A stretch of DNA of 64,000 nucleotides, from positions 140,788-204,787 of the forward strand of contig JAEWHP010000003.1 in assembly GCA_023387735.1 (NCBI GenBank). Direction: 5' to 3'. Below are positions 24,052 through 32,133 of this stretch, piece by piece; positions within the stretch are counted from its first letter, which is position 1, and each line of letters opens with the position of its first letter. The position numbers and the translations under genes are program-made. The notes under the pieces were generated by a model. That model ran no database searches. It was not told where the DNA came from and saw nothing but the letters and a program-made list of their open reading frames with translations. The stretch comes from Pseudomonadota bacterium (GTDB lineage: Bacteria > Pseudomonadota > Alphaproteobacteria > Rhizobiales > Xanthobacteraceae).

Positions 24052-24486
24052 ATGGCATACCAACCCAATCCGAACGATCCCACGCGCACGGACCTGAGCG
24101 ACGAGGAAATTCGGCATCAGGCCCGCCTGAACAGGCTCGACGACGGGCTGCAGGCCGATCCCGTGCTCGACGAAGGTCGCGCCAGCGGCGCGAAAGTCGC
24201 GATGTTCGCGCTCGCCATCGCCGTGGTCCTGGGTGCCGTGTTCTACGGCCTGAACAACACCACCGTGAACAACGCCGGCACCACGCCGCCCAGCCAGACG
24301 GCGCAGCAGACGCAGCCGGCCAATCCGGCCGCACCTCCCGGCATGCGTGACGTGACGCCGCGCAACAACGAGCCCGGCACCACCACGGGCGCGGCGCCGG
24401 CGCGGCCGTCGACCACATCGCCGTCGCCGGCCACGGACATGAACAAGACCACGCCGCCGGCCGATACCCCGGCCAGCAAGCAGTAA
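24052..24486 (+). CDS. single-pass membrane protein with Pro/Thr-rich tail
   Basis: A 144-residue protein with a strong AGGAGGA site before ATG 24052. It has an acidic and basic cytoplasmic segment (DEEIRHQARLNRLDDGL), one transmembrane helix (VAMFALAIAVVLGAVFYGL, about residues 48-66), and a low-complexity periplasmic tail of Thr, Pro, Ala and Gln. It is a recurrent rhizobial hypothetical with unknown role. A rho-independent terminator follows. Confidence 0.75.
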   Translation: MAYQPNPNDPTRTDLSDEEIRHQARLNRLDDGLQADPVLDEGRASGAKVAMFALAIAVVLGAVFYGLNNTTVNNAGTTPPSQTAQQTQPANPAAPPGMRDVTPRNNEPGTTTGAAPARPSTTSPSPATDMNKTTPPADTPASKQ

Positions 24487-24505
24487 GGTAACGACGACTG
24501 ACTCA

Positions 24506-24539
24506 AACGCCGCGGGACGATGTGCCCGCGGCGTTTTTC
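24506..24539 (+). terminator. rho-independent terminator
   Basis: CGCCGCGGG and CCCGCGGCG form a 9-bp GC stem with an 8-nt loop, followed by TTTTT. It is correctly placed 20 nt after the plus-strand gene ending at 24486. Confidence 0.85.
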
Positions 24540-24565
24540 TTTGCGCTTATGTCCTGGGCCTTGCC

Positions 24566-25378
24566 TCAACCGAACATCTTGTTGAGCTCGCCGCCAGGAT
24601 AGCCGTTGGCGAATTCGCCGAACGTCCCCTGCTCCGCCATCTCCTTCGATGCCTTCATGAAGCCGGCCCACGCCATCCGCGCCAGCGCACCGCCGACGCT
24701 GATGCGGCGGACGCCGAGCGCGGCCGCGTCCTTCAGCGACGGTCCCGCCGCGCCAACCAGCAGATTGACCGGCTTCGGATGCACCGCCTTCACCACGGTG
24801 GAAATCTCCTCTGCGGTTGCGATGCCGGGCGCATAGAGGCAATCGGCGCCGGCTTCGGCGTACGCCGTGAGCCGGTCGATCACGAGCTTCATGTCCTTCT
24901 GGCCGCGCAGGAATGCCTCGCAGCGGCCGGTGAGCAGCACGCCGCTGTTGTCGGCATCGATCGCCTGGCGTGCCGCCCTGATGCGATCGACGGCGAGCGC
25001 ACGGTCGAACAGCGGCTTGGCGTTGTCGCCGGTATAGTCCTCGATTGACAGGCCGGCGACGCCGGTCTTGACGGCGCGCGCGACGTTGACGCCGACCTTG
25101 TCCGGCTCGTGCGCAAAGCCGTCCTCGAAATCCGCATTGACCGGAATATCGACCGCCGCGCAGATCGCGGCGAGATGGGTGCAGACGTCGTCGACGGTGA
25201 CGCGGTTGTCGGGCTTGCCGATGGTCCAGGCAAAACCGGCACTGGTCGAAGCCAGCGCCTTGAAGCCGAGATGCTGCAAGGCTTTTGCACTGCCGACATC
25301 GAACGGATTGGGGATGATGAAGCATCCGCTCTCGTGCAGTTTTTTGAATGCGGCGCGCTTGTCAGCAGTTGTCAGCAT
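24566..25378 (-). CDS. isocitrate lyase/PEP mutase family enzyme
   Basis: A 270-residue TIM-barrel protein from ATG 25378, with GAGGAAG upstream. The family signature is seen in PNPFDVGSA, the substrate and Mg loop NADFEDGFA, SIEDYTGD and TGRCEAF. The usual catalytic KKCGH of isocitrate lyase is absent, so it belongs with the oxaloacetate decarboxylase/PEP-mutase-like group of unknown substrate. It precedes the NIPSNAP gene region but is separated from it by about 70 nt (25379-25445), which may allow co-transcription from upstream. Confidence 0.82.
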   Translation of the reverse strand: MLTTADKRAAFKKLHESGCFIIPNPFDVGSAKALQHLGFKALASTSAGFAWTIGKPDNRVTVDDVCTHLAAICAAVDIPVNADFEDGFAHEPDKVGVNVARAVKTGVAGLSIEDYTGDNAKPLFDRALAVDRIRAARQAIDADNSGVLLTGRCEAFLRGQKDMKLVIDRLTAYAEAGADCLYAPGIATAEEISTVVKAVHPKPVNLLVGAAGPSLKDAAALGVRRISVGGALARMAWAGFMKASKEMAEQGTFGEFANGYPGGELNKMFG

Positions 25379-25445
25379 GGTCGCTTCCTCACTTGTTTGT
25401 TGGCGCCGCGAACATAGTGGCGCAGCGCCCGTTCTGCCAGCCGCT

Positions 25446-25754
25446 TCACGCCACGACCTTGCGCAGGAAGGTGCGCTCCTCGGCGAGGATGAACTGGTTC
25501 TGCTCGGCAAATTCGAAATTGGCCATGCCTTCCTTGTCTGCACGCAACCGCGCCCGGTAGCTTTCATAGGCAGCAAGGCTCTCGAACGAGATCAGCGCGA
25601 AAGCGATGTTGTTGGTGCCCTCGTGCGGCATCCAGTAGCCGATCAGGTCGCCGCCGCATTTCGGGATGATGGTGAGCCAGTTCTTCGAATACTCCTCGAA
25701 CATCGCTCGCTTGAACGGATCGAGCTGGTAGCGGATGAAAACGGTGACGGTCAT
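25446..25754 (-). CDS. NIPSNAP-family protein
   Basis: A 102-residue dimeric alpha-beta barrel protein from ATG 25754 (GGAG upstream; an in-frame ATG at 25766 is less likely). It has a single ferredoxin-like module with VTVFIRYQLDPFKRAMFEEY at the start and GDLIGYWMPHEGTNNIAFALISFES in the middle. Proteins of this family are small-molecule binders or mono-oxygenase-like enzymes. It is divergent from the winged-helix regulator at 25827, only 72 nt away, which may control it. Confidence 0.78.
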   Translation of the reverse strand: MTVTVFIRYQLDPFKRAMFEEYSKNWLTIIPKCGGDLIGYWMPHEGTNNIAFALISFESLAAYESYRARLRADKEGMANFEFAEQNQFILAEERTFLRKVVA

Positions 25755-25826
25755 GTCGGGCTCCAATGCGTTTAGCTTTGACGATACCCGCTTGCCCTAC
25801 CGCAATGCTTCGTCTACCATCGAATT

Positions 25827-26525
25827 ATGAAAGCAGGTCCCGACATCGCCGTGGTTGCCTCCCTCGTCGGCGACCCTGCACGTGCGAACATGCTGACCGC
25901 GCTGATGACCGGCCGCGCGCTGACCGCGAGCGAACTGGCACAGCAGGCCGGGATCACGCCGCAGACCGCGAGCTCGCATCTCGCCAAGCTCGAGGCCGGC
26001 GGGCTGATCGAGCCGGAGAAGCAGGGCCGCCATCGCTACTACCGCCTCACCGGCCCAGATGTCGCCGGTGTGCTGGAGGGTCTTGCCGGCCTCGCCGAGC
26101 GCGCCGGCCACACGCGGGTGCGGACGGGGCCGAAGGAGCCAGCGCTGCGCCGCGCGCGGATCTGCTACGACCATCTTGCCGGCGATCTCGGTGTGCAGAT
26201 GCTCGACAGCATGAAGGCGCAGCGGCTGGTCCGGCAAAGCAAGCAGGCGATCGAACTCACTGGCGAGGGCAAGCGCTTCATGGCAAGTGCGCTGCAGATC
26301 GATGCCGATGCGCTGGCCCACCCGCGAAGGCCCGTCTGCAAGGCCTGCCTCGACTGGAGCGAACGGCGCCATCACCTCGCCGGCACGCTGGGCGCTGCCG
26401 TCATGAACCGCTTCACCGAACTGAACTGGGCCGCGCGCGACCCCGCGCCCGGCAGCCGCGTCGTCAATTTCACCCGCACCGGGGAGAAGCGATTTGCGGC
26501 GCTGTTCGGCAACGGCCCGGAGTGA
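25827..26525 (+). CDS. ArsR-like winged-helix transcriptional regulator
   Basis: A 232-residue DNA-binding protein. The N-terminal winged helix is clear: TASELAQQAGITPQTASSHLAKLEAGGLI (recognition helix about residues 40-60). The C-terminal half ends with a conserved-looking VCKACLDWSERRHHLAGTLG segment seen in a large family of ArsR-type regulators; its Cys residues might bind a ligand or metal. No Shine-Dalgarno sequence is visible before the ATG, so translation may be leaderless. It is divergent from the NIPSNAP and PEP-mutase-like genes, its most likely targets. Confidence 0.82.
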   Translation: MKAGPDIAVVASLVGDPARANMLTALMTGRALTASELAQQAGITPQTASSHLAKLEAGGLIEPEKQGRHRYYRLTGPDVAGVLEGLAGLAERAGHTRVRTGPKEPALRRARICYDHLAGDLGVQMLDSMKAQRLVRQSKQAIELTGEGKRFMASALQIDADALAHPRRPVCKACLDWSERRHHLAGTLGAAVMNRFTELNWAARDPAPGSRVVNFTRTGEKRFAALFGNGPE

Positions 26526-26667
26526 TCCTCCTGCGTTGAACTTTCAAAGCGTCAGCGCAGACCAAGCGAGGCACGCATTTCACGGGGCCGGGCACATTCA
26601 TGTTCCATTCAGGTCTGCGTGCTTAGGTTCCATTCGTGCCACCTGACGGCCATCAACGGGAGAAAAT

Positions 26668-26928
26668 ATGAAAAAGCTTTTAGCTGCAGCAGTTTTGGTC
26701 GCAGGCACGTTTGCCAGCTTCAGTGCCGCGAACGCCGCGGGCGGATGTGGCCCCGGCTGGCATCGCGGTCCCTATGGCGGCTGCCAGCCCAATCGCAGGG
26801 CCGTGGTGGTTCGGCCTGCCCCGATCGTCGTGGCTCCGGCGCCGGTCGTCGTGGTGCGGCCCGGCCCGCGCCCGCGCGTGTGCCCCTATGGCACCGTCTG
26901 GCGCAATGGACGCTGCCGCGGCTGGTAA
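26668..26928 (+). CDS. GCG_CRPN-type small exported protein
   Basis: An 86-residue protein with a Sec signal peptide (MKKLLAAAVLVAGTFASFSAANA). The mature N-terminus carries the GCGPGWHRGPYGGCQPN motif, followed by Val/Pro/Arg repeats (VVVRPAPIVVAPAPVVVVRP), and ends with CPYGTVWRNGRCRGW. Proteins with this prefix-to-repeats organisation are abundant in Bradyrhizobium; their role is unknown. GGGAGAAAAT precedes the ATG, and a strong terminator follows. Confidence 0.85.
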   Translation: MKKLLAAAVLVAGTFASFSAANAAGGCGPGWHRGPYGGCQPNRRAVVVRPAPIVVAPAPVVVVRPGPRPRVCPYGTVWRNGRCRGW

Positions 26929-26947
26929 GCTTCCGGAATTCGACAAG

Positions 26948-26976
26948 AGCCCCGCATGATGCGGGGCTTTTTTTGT
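26948..26976 (+). terminator. rho-independent terminator
   Basis: GCCCCGC-ATGAT-GCGGGGC followed by at least seven T, 20 nt after the stop of the gene ending at 26928. Confidence 0.92.
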
Positions 26977-27066
26977 TGGTGCTGGTCGCAGCGATGCCCA
27001 GGATCGAATGGTGCAAAAAGGAAGGCAGGGAATGTACGGCAGCCCCTGCCCTCGATCTGCGCCCGA

Positions 27067-27408
27067 TCACCAGTAACGTCGGCGCCAGTAACGGCGGCGA
27101 CGGCGCCAGTGGCGACGACGCCAGCCATAAGGCCTGTACCTGCGGCGGCGCCACCCCCTGCGGCGCCAGCCCCAGTGCCGGCGGCCCCAGCCGCGATGGC
27201 GGCCGCGGCCCCAGCGTACTTCTTCCGGCGTGAGGCGATCGACTTCATCGCCCGATGTCACGGCAGGCTGGGCAGCCGGATTGGCGGGGAGCTTGCCGTC
27301 ATCAACGAGCGGAGCCGGCATCAGCGGCGCGGCCTGCGCGCTGGCGGCGAGCGCTGCGCCTCCAGCAAAAAATCCAAGCGCAAATTTCAGAAAGTCCCGC
27401 CGTTCCAT
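27067..27408 (-). CDS. exported, extremely Arg/Trp-rich protein
   Basis: A 113-residue protein from ATG 27408, behind a consensus AGGAGGTG site. The N-terminus, MERRDFLKFALGFFAGG, fits a twin-arginine signal (RRDFLK) with cleavage near SAQAA. About 35 mature residues of ordinary composition follow (LPANPAAQPAVTSGDEVDRL). The last 45-50 residues are almost entirely Arg, Trp, Tyr, His and Gly (RRRGWRRRRY, RRRHWRRRRRYWRRRYW). Such a tail could bind nucleic acid, lipopolysaccharide or heme, or act as an antimicrobial-like peptide; these are guesses. No partner gene is nearby. Confidence 0.78.
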   Translation of the reverse strand: MERRDFLKFALGFFAGGAALAASAQAAPLMPAPLVDDGKLPANPAAQPAVTSGDEVDRLTPEEVRWGRGRHRGWGRRHWGWRRRGWRRRRYRPYGWRRRHWRRRRRYWRRRYW

Positions 27409-27518
27409 CGCACCTCCTCCTCGTTTTGGCTGACGCGAGAACGAGAGTGTCGATGCCACGAGATGAATGTCGGCTGAACTCCGCGTTCAGCTTTGTGGCT
27501 GCGGTTTGTTGGGCGCGA

Positions 27519-27579
27519 GATTCTTGTTTTGACGCGTTTTCTTAACGCGAACCGGCATCCACTTCGCTCGAAAACGCTA
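27519..27579. repeat. interspersed repeat, GCGTTTTCGAGCGAAGTGG family
   Basis: On the minus strand this reads GCGTTTTCGAGCGAAGTGG, then CCGGTTCGCGTTAAGAAAACGCG, then TCAAAACAAGAATC. I recall this element as a common intergenic repeat of Bradyrhizobium and relatives. Outer GCGTTTTC/GAAAACGC arms are complementary. It lies between two minus-strand genes. Confidence 0.55.
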
Positions 27580-27582
27580 TGG

Positions 27583-27897
27583 CTACACAACAAGTTCCTC
27601 CGCCAGCACCAGCGACTCGCGCGTGCGCGTCACGTCGGGCCAGTCGCGGTTGAAATCGTCGATCAGGCGCTTCAGGTGCGGCCCCTCCATGGCGCGTTCG
27701 AGCGCCGCCTGATCGGCAAACTGATACATCGCGTGATGCAGCGATGGTTCGGTGAGGCTCCAGTAGCGCCACGCCTTCACGGCGCCGAACGATTTCACCG
27801 CATCCGGCAGATGCTCGCGCGAATACCAGGCGTCGAACGCCTGGCGTTTTCCCGGATCTGATACGGTGGCGCGAACGACGAAAAAGGCTGCAGGCAT
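27583..27897 (-). CDS. dimeric alpha-beta barrel (EthD/ABM-like) protein
   Basis: A 104-residue single-module protein. MPAAFFVVRATVSDPGKRQAFDAWYSREHLPDAV is the typical first strand and helix, with WYxxEHLP as in EthD-like proteins. HHAMYQFADQAALERAM forms the later strand and helix. Members act as small degradative enzymes or binders. No substrate can be assigned. It stands alone between two repeat elements. Confidence 0.7.
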   Translation of the reverse strand: MPAAFFVVRATVSDPGKRQAFDAWYSREHLPDAVKSFGAVKAWRYWSLTEPSLHHAMYQFADQAALERAMEGPHLKRLIDDFNRDWPDVTRTRESLVLAEELVV

Positions 27898-27930
27898 TTA
27901 CGTTCTCCCTCGAGTTTTGTTTGATGGATG

Positions 27931-27961
27931 GTGGGCACGCTGCGCTTTGCCCACCCTACAC
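27931..27961. repeat. half copy of the GTAGGGTGGG repeat (copy 3)
   Basis: GTGGGCACGCTGCGCTTTGCCCACCCTAC corresponds to the right half of the copy at 18547-18628. The left half is missing. It lies upstream of the GDPD gene at 28045. Confidence 0.7.
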
Positions 27962-28044
27962 GACCAACACAATCTGCAACACGCAACTGTCACATGCTCC
28001 GTGATATCAAGGCGGCGCGCAACGCGTTATCCGAGGACCCTCCC

Positions 28045-29289
28045 ATGCCTGTCCGCCATCGCTCCGTGCTCGCCGCACTACTGTCTGTCGCCACGATGCT
28101 GCCCGCCGCGGCGCAGGATGTCGCCCTGCCGCGCGAGCCGCAGATCGGGCCGCGGCCGTTTTACCTGGTCGACAAGATGAAGGACGGGCCGCTGAAGACG
28201 CAGCTTGCGCAGTGCACCGGCCCCTTCCGCAAGACCGACTTTTCCATCGGACATCGCGGGGCGGCGCTCGAATTTCCGGAGCACACCCGGGAATCCTATA
28301 TCGCCGCCGCGCGCATGGGCGCAGGGATCATCGAATGCGATGTGACGTTCACGAAAGACCGCGAGCTGGTCTGCCGCCATTCGCAGTGCGACCTGCACGC
28401 CACGACCAACATCCTGTCGATGCCTTCGCTCGCGGCCAAGTGCACACAGGCGTTCAGCCCGGCCGATCCCGCCACCGGCAAGAAGGCATCGGCCAAATGC
28501 TGCACTTCCGACATCACGCTCGCCGAATTCAGGACGCTGACGGCGAAGATGGACGGCTTCAACCCGGATGCGAAGACGCCGGAAGAATATCAGAACGGCA
28601 CGCCGCGCTGGCGCACTGACCTTTACGCCAACGCCGGCACGCTGATGACGCATGACGAGAGCATCGCGCTGATCAAGAGCCTGCGCGCAAAGTTCACGCC
28701 GGAGCTGAAGACGCCCGAGGTGCCGATGCCGTTCGACGGCGACTACACCCAGGAAAAATACGCAGCCCAGATGCTGGACGCCTACAAGAAGGCCGGCATT
28801 CCGCCCGAACAGGTATTCGCCCAGAGTTTTAATCTCGCCGACGTCCTGTTCTGGATCAAGACCGAGCCGGCGTTCGGCGCGCAGGCCGTCTACCTCGAGG
28901 ACCGCTACGAGAAGCAGGGCCTCGATCCCGGCAAGCCCGAGACGTGGAAGCCGTCGATGGCGGAATTGAAAGCGCAAGGCGTAAAAATCCTGGCGCCGCC
29001 GATCTGGACCATGCTGGCGCTGAACGACAACAAGGAAATCGTGCCGTCCGAATACGCCAAGGCTGCGAAGGCCGCCGGCCTCGACCTGATCGGCTGGTCG
29101 CTGGAGCGCGACGGCCCGCTGCACAAGGGCGGCGGTTTCTATCACCGCTCGGTCAAGGGCGCGATCGATCGCGATGGCGACACGCTTACCGTGCTCGACG
29201 TGCTCGCAAAGCAGGTCGGCATCCGCGGCATGTTCTCGGACTGGCCCGCGACGACGACGTTCTATGCGAGCTGCACCGGGATGAAGTGA
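28045..29289 (+). CDS. glycerophosphodiester phosphodiesterase, exported
   Basis: A 414-residue periplasmic enzyme; ATG 28045 (GAGGA upstream) gives a proper signal peptide (VLAALLSVATMLPAAAQ), while earlier in-frame starts do not. It hydrolyses glycerophosphodiesters to glycerol-3-phosphate and an alcohol. GDPD signatures are present: GHRGAALEFPEHTRESY (catalytic His, Glu), ECDVTFTKDRELVCRHS (metal ligands Glu and Asp, second His). The barrel has a Cys-containing insertion (KCTQAF...AKCCTSD), as in the larger eukaryote-like GDPDs. It appears monocistronic and is followed by a palindromic repeat. Confidence 0.9.
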   Translation: MPVRHRSVLAALLSVATMLPAAAQDVALPREPQIGPRPFYLVDKMKDGPLKTQLAQCTGPFRKTDFSIGHRGAALEFPEHTRESYIAAARMGAGIIECDVTFTKDRELVCRHSQCDLHATTNILSMPSLAAKCTQAFSPADPATGKKASAKCCTSDITLAEFRTLTAKMDGFNPDAKTPEEYQNGTPRWRTDLYANAGTLMTHDESIALIKSLRAKFTPELKTPEVPMPFDGDYTQEKYAAQMLDAYKKAGIPPEQVFAQSFNLADVLFWIKTEPAFGAQAVYLEDRYEKQGLDPGKPETWKPSMAELKAQGVKILAPPIWTMLALNDNKEIVPSEYAKAAKAAGLDLIGWSLERDGPLHKGGGFYHRSVKGAIDRDGDTLTVLDVLAKQVGIRGMFSDWPATTTFYASCTGMK

Positions 29290-29300
29290 GAGACAGCTTC

Positions 29301-29390
29301 GTAGGGTGGGTTAGCGAAGCGTAACCCACCAATTTCTCGCGATGCCGTTCGAGCTTTGGTGGGTTACGCCTTCGGCTAACCCACCCTACA
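29301..29390. repeat. palindromic repeat, GTAGGGTGGGTTAGCG family (copy 4)
   Basis: GTAGGGTGGGTTAGCGAAGC and GCCTTCGGCTAACCCACCCTAC are inverted arms, with inner GTAACCCACC/GGTGGGTTAC arms. It lies between the convergent GDPD and ftsZ-like genes and could act as a bidirectional transcription end. Confidence 0.85.
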
Positions 29391-29400
29391 AGGCGTCGTC

Positions 29401-30603
29401 TCAATTCGCCTTGCGGCCGATGAAGGACGGGATATCGATCACCTTTTCCTCGGCCGGGCGCGCAGGCGCGGCGCGGCCGTAGGGATCGAGGCGCTGCGGG
29501 GCCGGTATGCGGGGCGGCAGGCGGGGCGCGGCCTCGAATTGCGGTGGCGGGGCCGCGCGCTCGACCCGGTCGGCGATGCGACGCCGGTCGGTGCTCAGCC
29601 TGCCGGCGAGATCCGTGAGCGAGTTTTCGCCCGGCTGCGGTTGACGCTCCGCACCGAGATTGTCGATACCGGTCGCCACCACGGAGACGCGCACCATGCC
29701 CTCGAGCGTTGGATCGAAGGTTGCGCCGACGATGATGTTGGCGTCCTTGTCGGCCTCGTCGCGGATGCGCGTCGCGGCTTCGTCGACCTCGAACAGCGTC
29801 AGGTCGTTGCCGCCGGTGATGGAGATGATGAGACCGCTGGCGCGCTTGATCGAGGGGTCCTCGATCAGGGGATTGGAAATCGCGGCCACTGCGGCGTTGA
29901 GCACGCGCTTCGGGCCGGACGCCTCGCCCCTGCCCATCATGGCCTTGCCCTTCTCGCGCATCACCGAGAGCACGTCGGCGAAATCGAGATTGATCAGGCC
30001 TTCCTTGACGATGAGGTCGCTGATGCAGGCCACGCCCGAATACAGCACCTGGTCGGCCATCGCGAAGGCATCGGCGAACGTGGTCTTGTCGCTGGCCACC
30101 CGGAACAGATTCTGGTTCGGGATGATCAGCAGCGTATCGACCGCCTTCAGCAGTTCGGCGATTCCCGCTTCGGCATAGCGCATGCGGCGCTGGCCCTCGA
30201 ACTGGAACGGTTTGGTGACGACGCCGATGGTGAGGATGCCAAGGTCACGCGCGGCCCTGGCAATGACGGGTGCAGCACCCGTGCCGGTGCCGCCGCCCAT
30301 GCCGGCGGTGATGAACACCATGTGCGCGCCGGCCAGATGATCGCGGACCGTTTCGATGGCCTCTTCGGCTGCAGCGCGCCCCACTTCGGGCTGCGCGCCG
30401 GCGCCGAGGCCGCCGGTCACCTGGGTGCCCAGCTGGATCACGCGCCCGGCCTTCGAGCTGATGAGCGCCTGGGCGTCGGTATTGGCGACGATGAAGTCGA
30501 CGCCTTCCAGCCCGGAATCGATCATGTTGTTGACCGCGTTGCCGCCGGCGCCGCCGACCCCGAACACGATAATGCGCGCCCTCAGTTCGTGGATATCGGC
30601 CAT
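29401..30603 (-). CDS. second, short FtsZ-type tubulin homologue
   Basis: About 400 residues from ATG 30603 (AAGGA upstream; an ATG at 30612 is also possible). A complete GTPase core is present: VFGVGGAGGNAVNNM, the GGGTGTG tubulin signature (residues about 103-109) and the T7 loop NLDFADV. The linker is only about 70 residues, and the C-terminus KVIDIPSFIGRK is a variant of the usual DIPAFLRRQ tail that binds FtsA/ZipA. Alphaproteobacteria of this group usually carry the main, much longer ftsZ in the dcw cluster. Here there is no ftsA, ftsQ or mur gene nearby, so this is an extra paralogue. Confidence 0.92.
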   Translation of the reverse strand: MADIHELRARIIVFGVGGAGGNAVNNMIDSGLEGVDFIVANTDAQALISSKAGRVIQLGTQVTGGLGAGAQPEVGRAAAEEAIETVRDHLAGAHMVFITAGMGGGTGTGAAPVIARAARDLGILTIGVVTKPFQFEGQRRMRYAEAGIAELLKAVDTLLIIPNQNLFRVASDKTTFADAFAMADQVLYSGVACISDLIVKEGLINLDFADVLSVMREKGKAMMGRGEASGPKRVLNAAVAAISNPLIEDPSIKRASGLIISITGGNDLTLFEVDEAATRIRDEADKDANIIVGATFDPTLEGMVRVSVVATGIDNLGAERQPQPGENSLTDLAGRLSTDRRRIADRVERAAPPPQFEAAPRLPPRIPAPQRLDPYGRAAPARPAEEKVIDIPSFIGRKAN

Positions 30604-30663
30604 GTCAGTCATCCTTGTCCCACGATTGCTGCACCAGGCTGCGGAAAGTGGGAACAGGGATTG

Positions 30664-31167
30664 TTACCCACGGGCGGCAGCCTTTCGGTCTGCTTCTACC
30701 AGAGTCGCGGCCAGACTACCCAGCCGGCGTGGACCCTGATTGTCGGTCGGCGCCACCGTTCGGGTACCGGCCCGCAGCGCGGCCAGTTCGCCTTCGAGCC
30801 GGGCCGTCGTCGCCTTGGCTGCCGTGGTCTCGGCGGCCGCCTGCACCAACTCGCCGATCAGCCGATCGGCACGCTCGCGCTCGCGTTCGAAATCGGCGCG
30901 GTGGCCGGCAGCGCTGGTTTCGAGCCGGGCGTTCTCCGCCTGCAATGCCTCGATCTGTGCCGCCAGCAGAGCGAGGTTGCCGGCCTGGCGATGGCTTGGC
31001 GGATGCGGCGTATGCCTGACTTCGGCGAGGTCGATGCTCACGAGCGCCCTGCCTTCGTCCGAAAGCGAGCGCGGCAACCGGAGACGGCGGGCAAGCGAGC
31101 GGGCCGCCGCCGGCGAAATATTGAGGCGGTCGCCGAGGGCAGCATAGGTGAGAAACTCAATACTCAT
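30664..31167 (-). CDS. HTH plus coiled-coil protein
   Basis: A 167-residue protein behind AGGAGAACAGCCG. The N-terminal 45 residues form a helix-turn-helix (LTYAALGDRLNISPAAARSLARRLRL). From about residue 62 to 135 there is a long heptad-like coiled coil (LLAAQIEALQAENARLETSA ... ADRLIGELVQAAAETTAAKATTARLEGELAAL). The layout resembles plasmid/chromosome-associated KfrA-like or MerR-like DNA-binding proteins. It sits directly upstream of the short ftsZ (60 nt), so the two may be co-transcribed; a link is only suggested. Confidence 0.68.
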   Translation of the reverse strand: MSIEFLTYAALGDRLNISPAAARSLARRLRLPRSLSDEGRALVSIDLAEVRHTPHPPSHRQAGNLALLAAQIEALQAENARLETSAAGHRADFERERERADRLIGELVQAAAETTAAKATTARLEGELAALRAGTRTVAPTDNQGPRRLGSLAATLVEADRKAAARG

Positions 31168-31432
31168 CGGCTGTTCTCCTGGAACGACCGGGCGGGAATC
31201 GCCTGAAGATGACCGGGTAGTGACGACGGAAGGCTAGGCCCGGCATGGTTAATGAATAGTTAACGCGACCGCTGGCAGGCCGCCTGCCACTGGGTTGCGG
31301 TCCGGAAAGGCGTCACAAATCCCTGATAATGTCGGGTGCAGCCCACCCGAAGCAGCCGGCCTGCAAGCCTGGCGGCATTTGGGCCGCCGAAAGCTGGCGC
31401 GGGATCAATAGGTTGCGGTATATTCCGGCATT

Positions 31433-31657
31433 ATGGCCGACACGCCCATGACCAACGAAGAGCTCGCCGACCTGCACCGGTATCTCGCCGAATACCATCG
31501 CAGGCTCGCCAGGGAAGCCGTGCTCGACGTCGTGCAGAATTACCACAACGATCTGGCGCAGCGGTTTGCCGACGAGGCCGCGCTCATTCCAAGACGATCC
31601 GCGATCGCCCAAAGACTGCGTGAAGGCGAGCAGCAGAAGCGCAGCGAGATGGAGTGA
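31433..31657 (+). CDS. small helical hypothetical protein
   Basis: A 74-residue, highly charged helical protein (NEELADLHRYLAEYHRRLAREAVLDVV...). No ribosome binding site is visible. A TATATT at 31419-31424, 8 nt before the ATG, suggests that transcription may start at or next to the ATG (leaderless). The divergent neighbour is the HTH/coiled-coil gene. No family is recognised. Confidence 0.5.
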   Translation: MADTPMTNEELADLHRYLAEYHRRLAREAVLDVVQNYHNDLAQRFADEAALIPRRSAIAQRLREGEQQKRSEME

Positions 31658-31778
31658 ACGGCGGCGGCCAACGCTGGCGCTAACAGCACTGCTGACCTCC
31701 CTGTCGGCGCAGCGAGTGTCGGGCTATCATGGCATGGCATCACCACACGATCGGGCTGATGACCCGATGGAGGCCGCC

Positions 31779-32129
31779 ATGAACCAGCCGCAGCCAGTGA
31801 AGGACGCCAGCCACCTCTACGAAGTCGAGCGTCGCGCCTACCACGCCGAGCGCCCCGGCTTTCGCATTGCGGAGTTGCAGCTCTCACCCAAACAAAAGGT
31901 GCCGTGGCACACCCACACCAATATCTCCGATACGTTCTACGTTCTCGAAGGCCAGATGCGGCTGTTCCTGCAGAATCCAAAAGAGGAAGTGAACCTCAAG
32001 CCCGGCGAAGTCTATGTCGTCAGGCCGACGCGGCCACATCTCGTCACCAACGGCGGCACGACCTCGCTCACCTTCCTGATCCTGCAAGGCGTTGGTGAAT
32101 ACGATTTCGTGCCGCTGCTGCCCGGTTAG
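31779..32129 (+). CDS. small cupin-domain protein
   Basis: A 116-residue protein from ATG 31779, with GGAGG six bases upstream; an ATG four codons earlier is less likely. It is a single cupin: PWHTHTNISDTFYVLEGQMRLF (metal-ligand His residues and Glu) and KPGEVYVVRPTRPHLVTNGG (second motif with His). Such proteins bind a metal and small ligands, often sugars or acids. The role here is unknown. It is followed by a palindromic repeat. Confidence 0.82.
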   Translation: MNQPQPVKDASHLYEVERRAYHAERPGFRIAELQLSPKQKVPWHTHTNISDTFYVLEGQMRLFLQNPKEEVNLKPGEVYVVRPTRPHLVTNGGTTSLTFLILQGVGEYDFVPLLPG

Positions 32130-32133
32130 CTTC

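Noticed and set aside
26886..27248. Minus-strand Gly/Ala-rich ORF overlapping the terminator at 26948
   Set aside because: It crosses a strong rho-independent terminator and overlaps the better-supported Arg/Trp-rich gene; it has no ribosome site.
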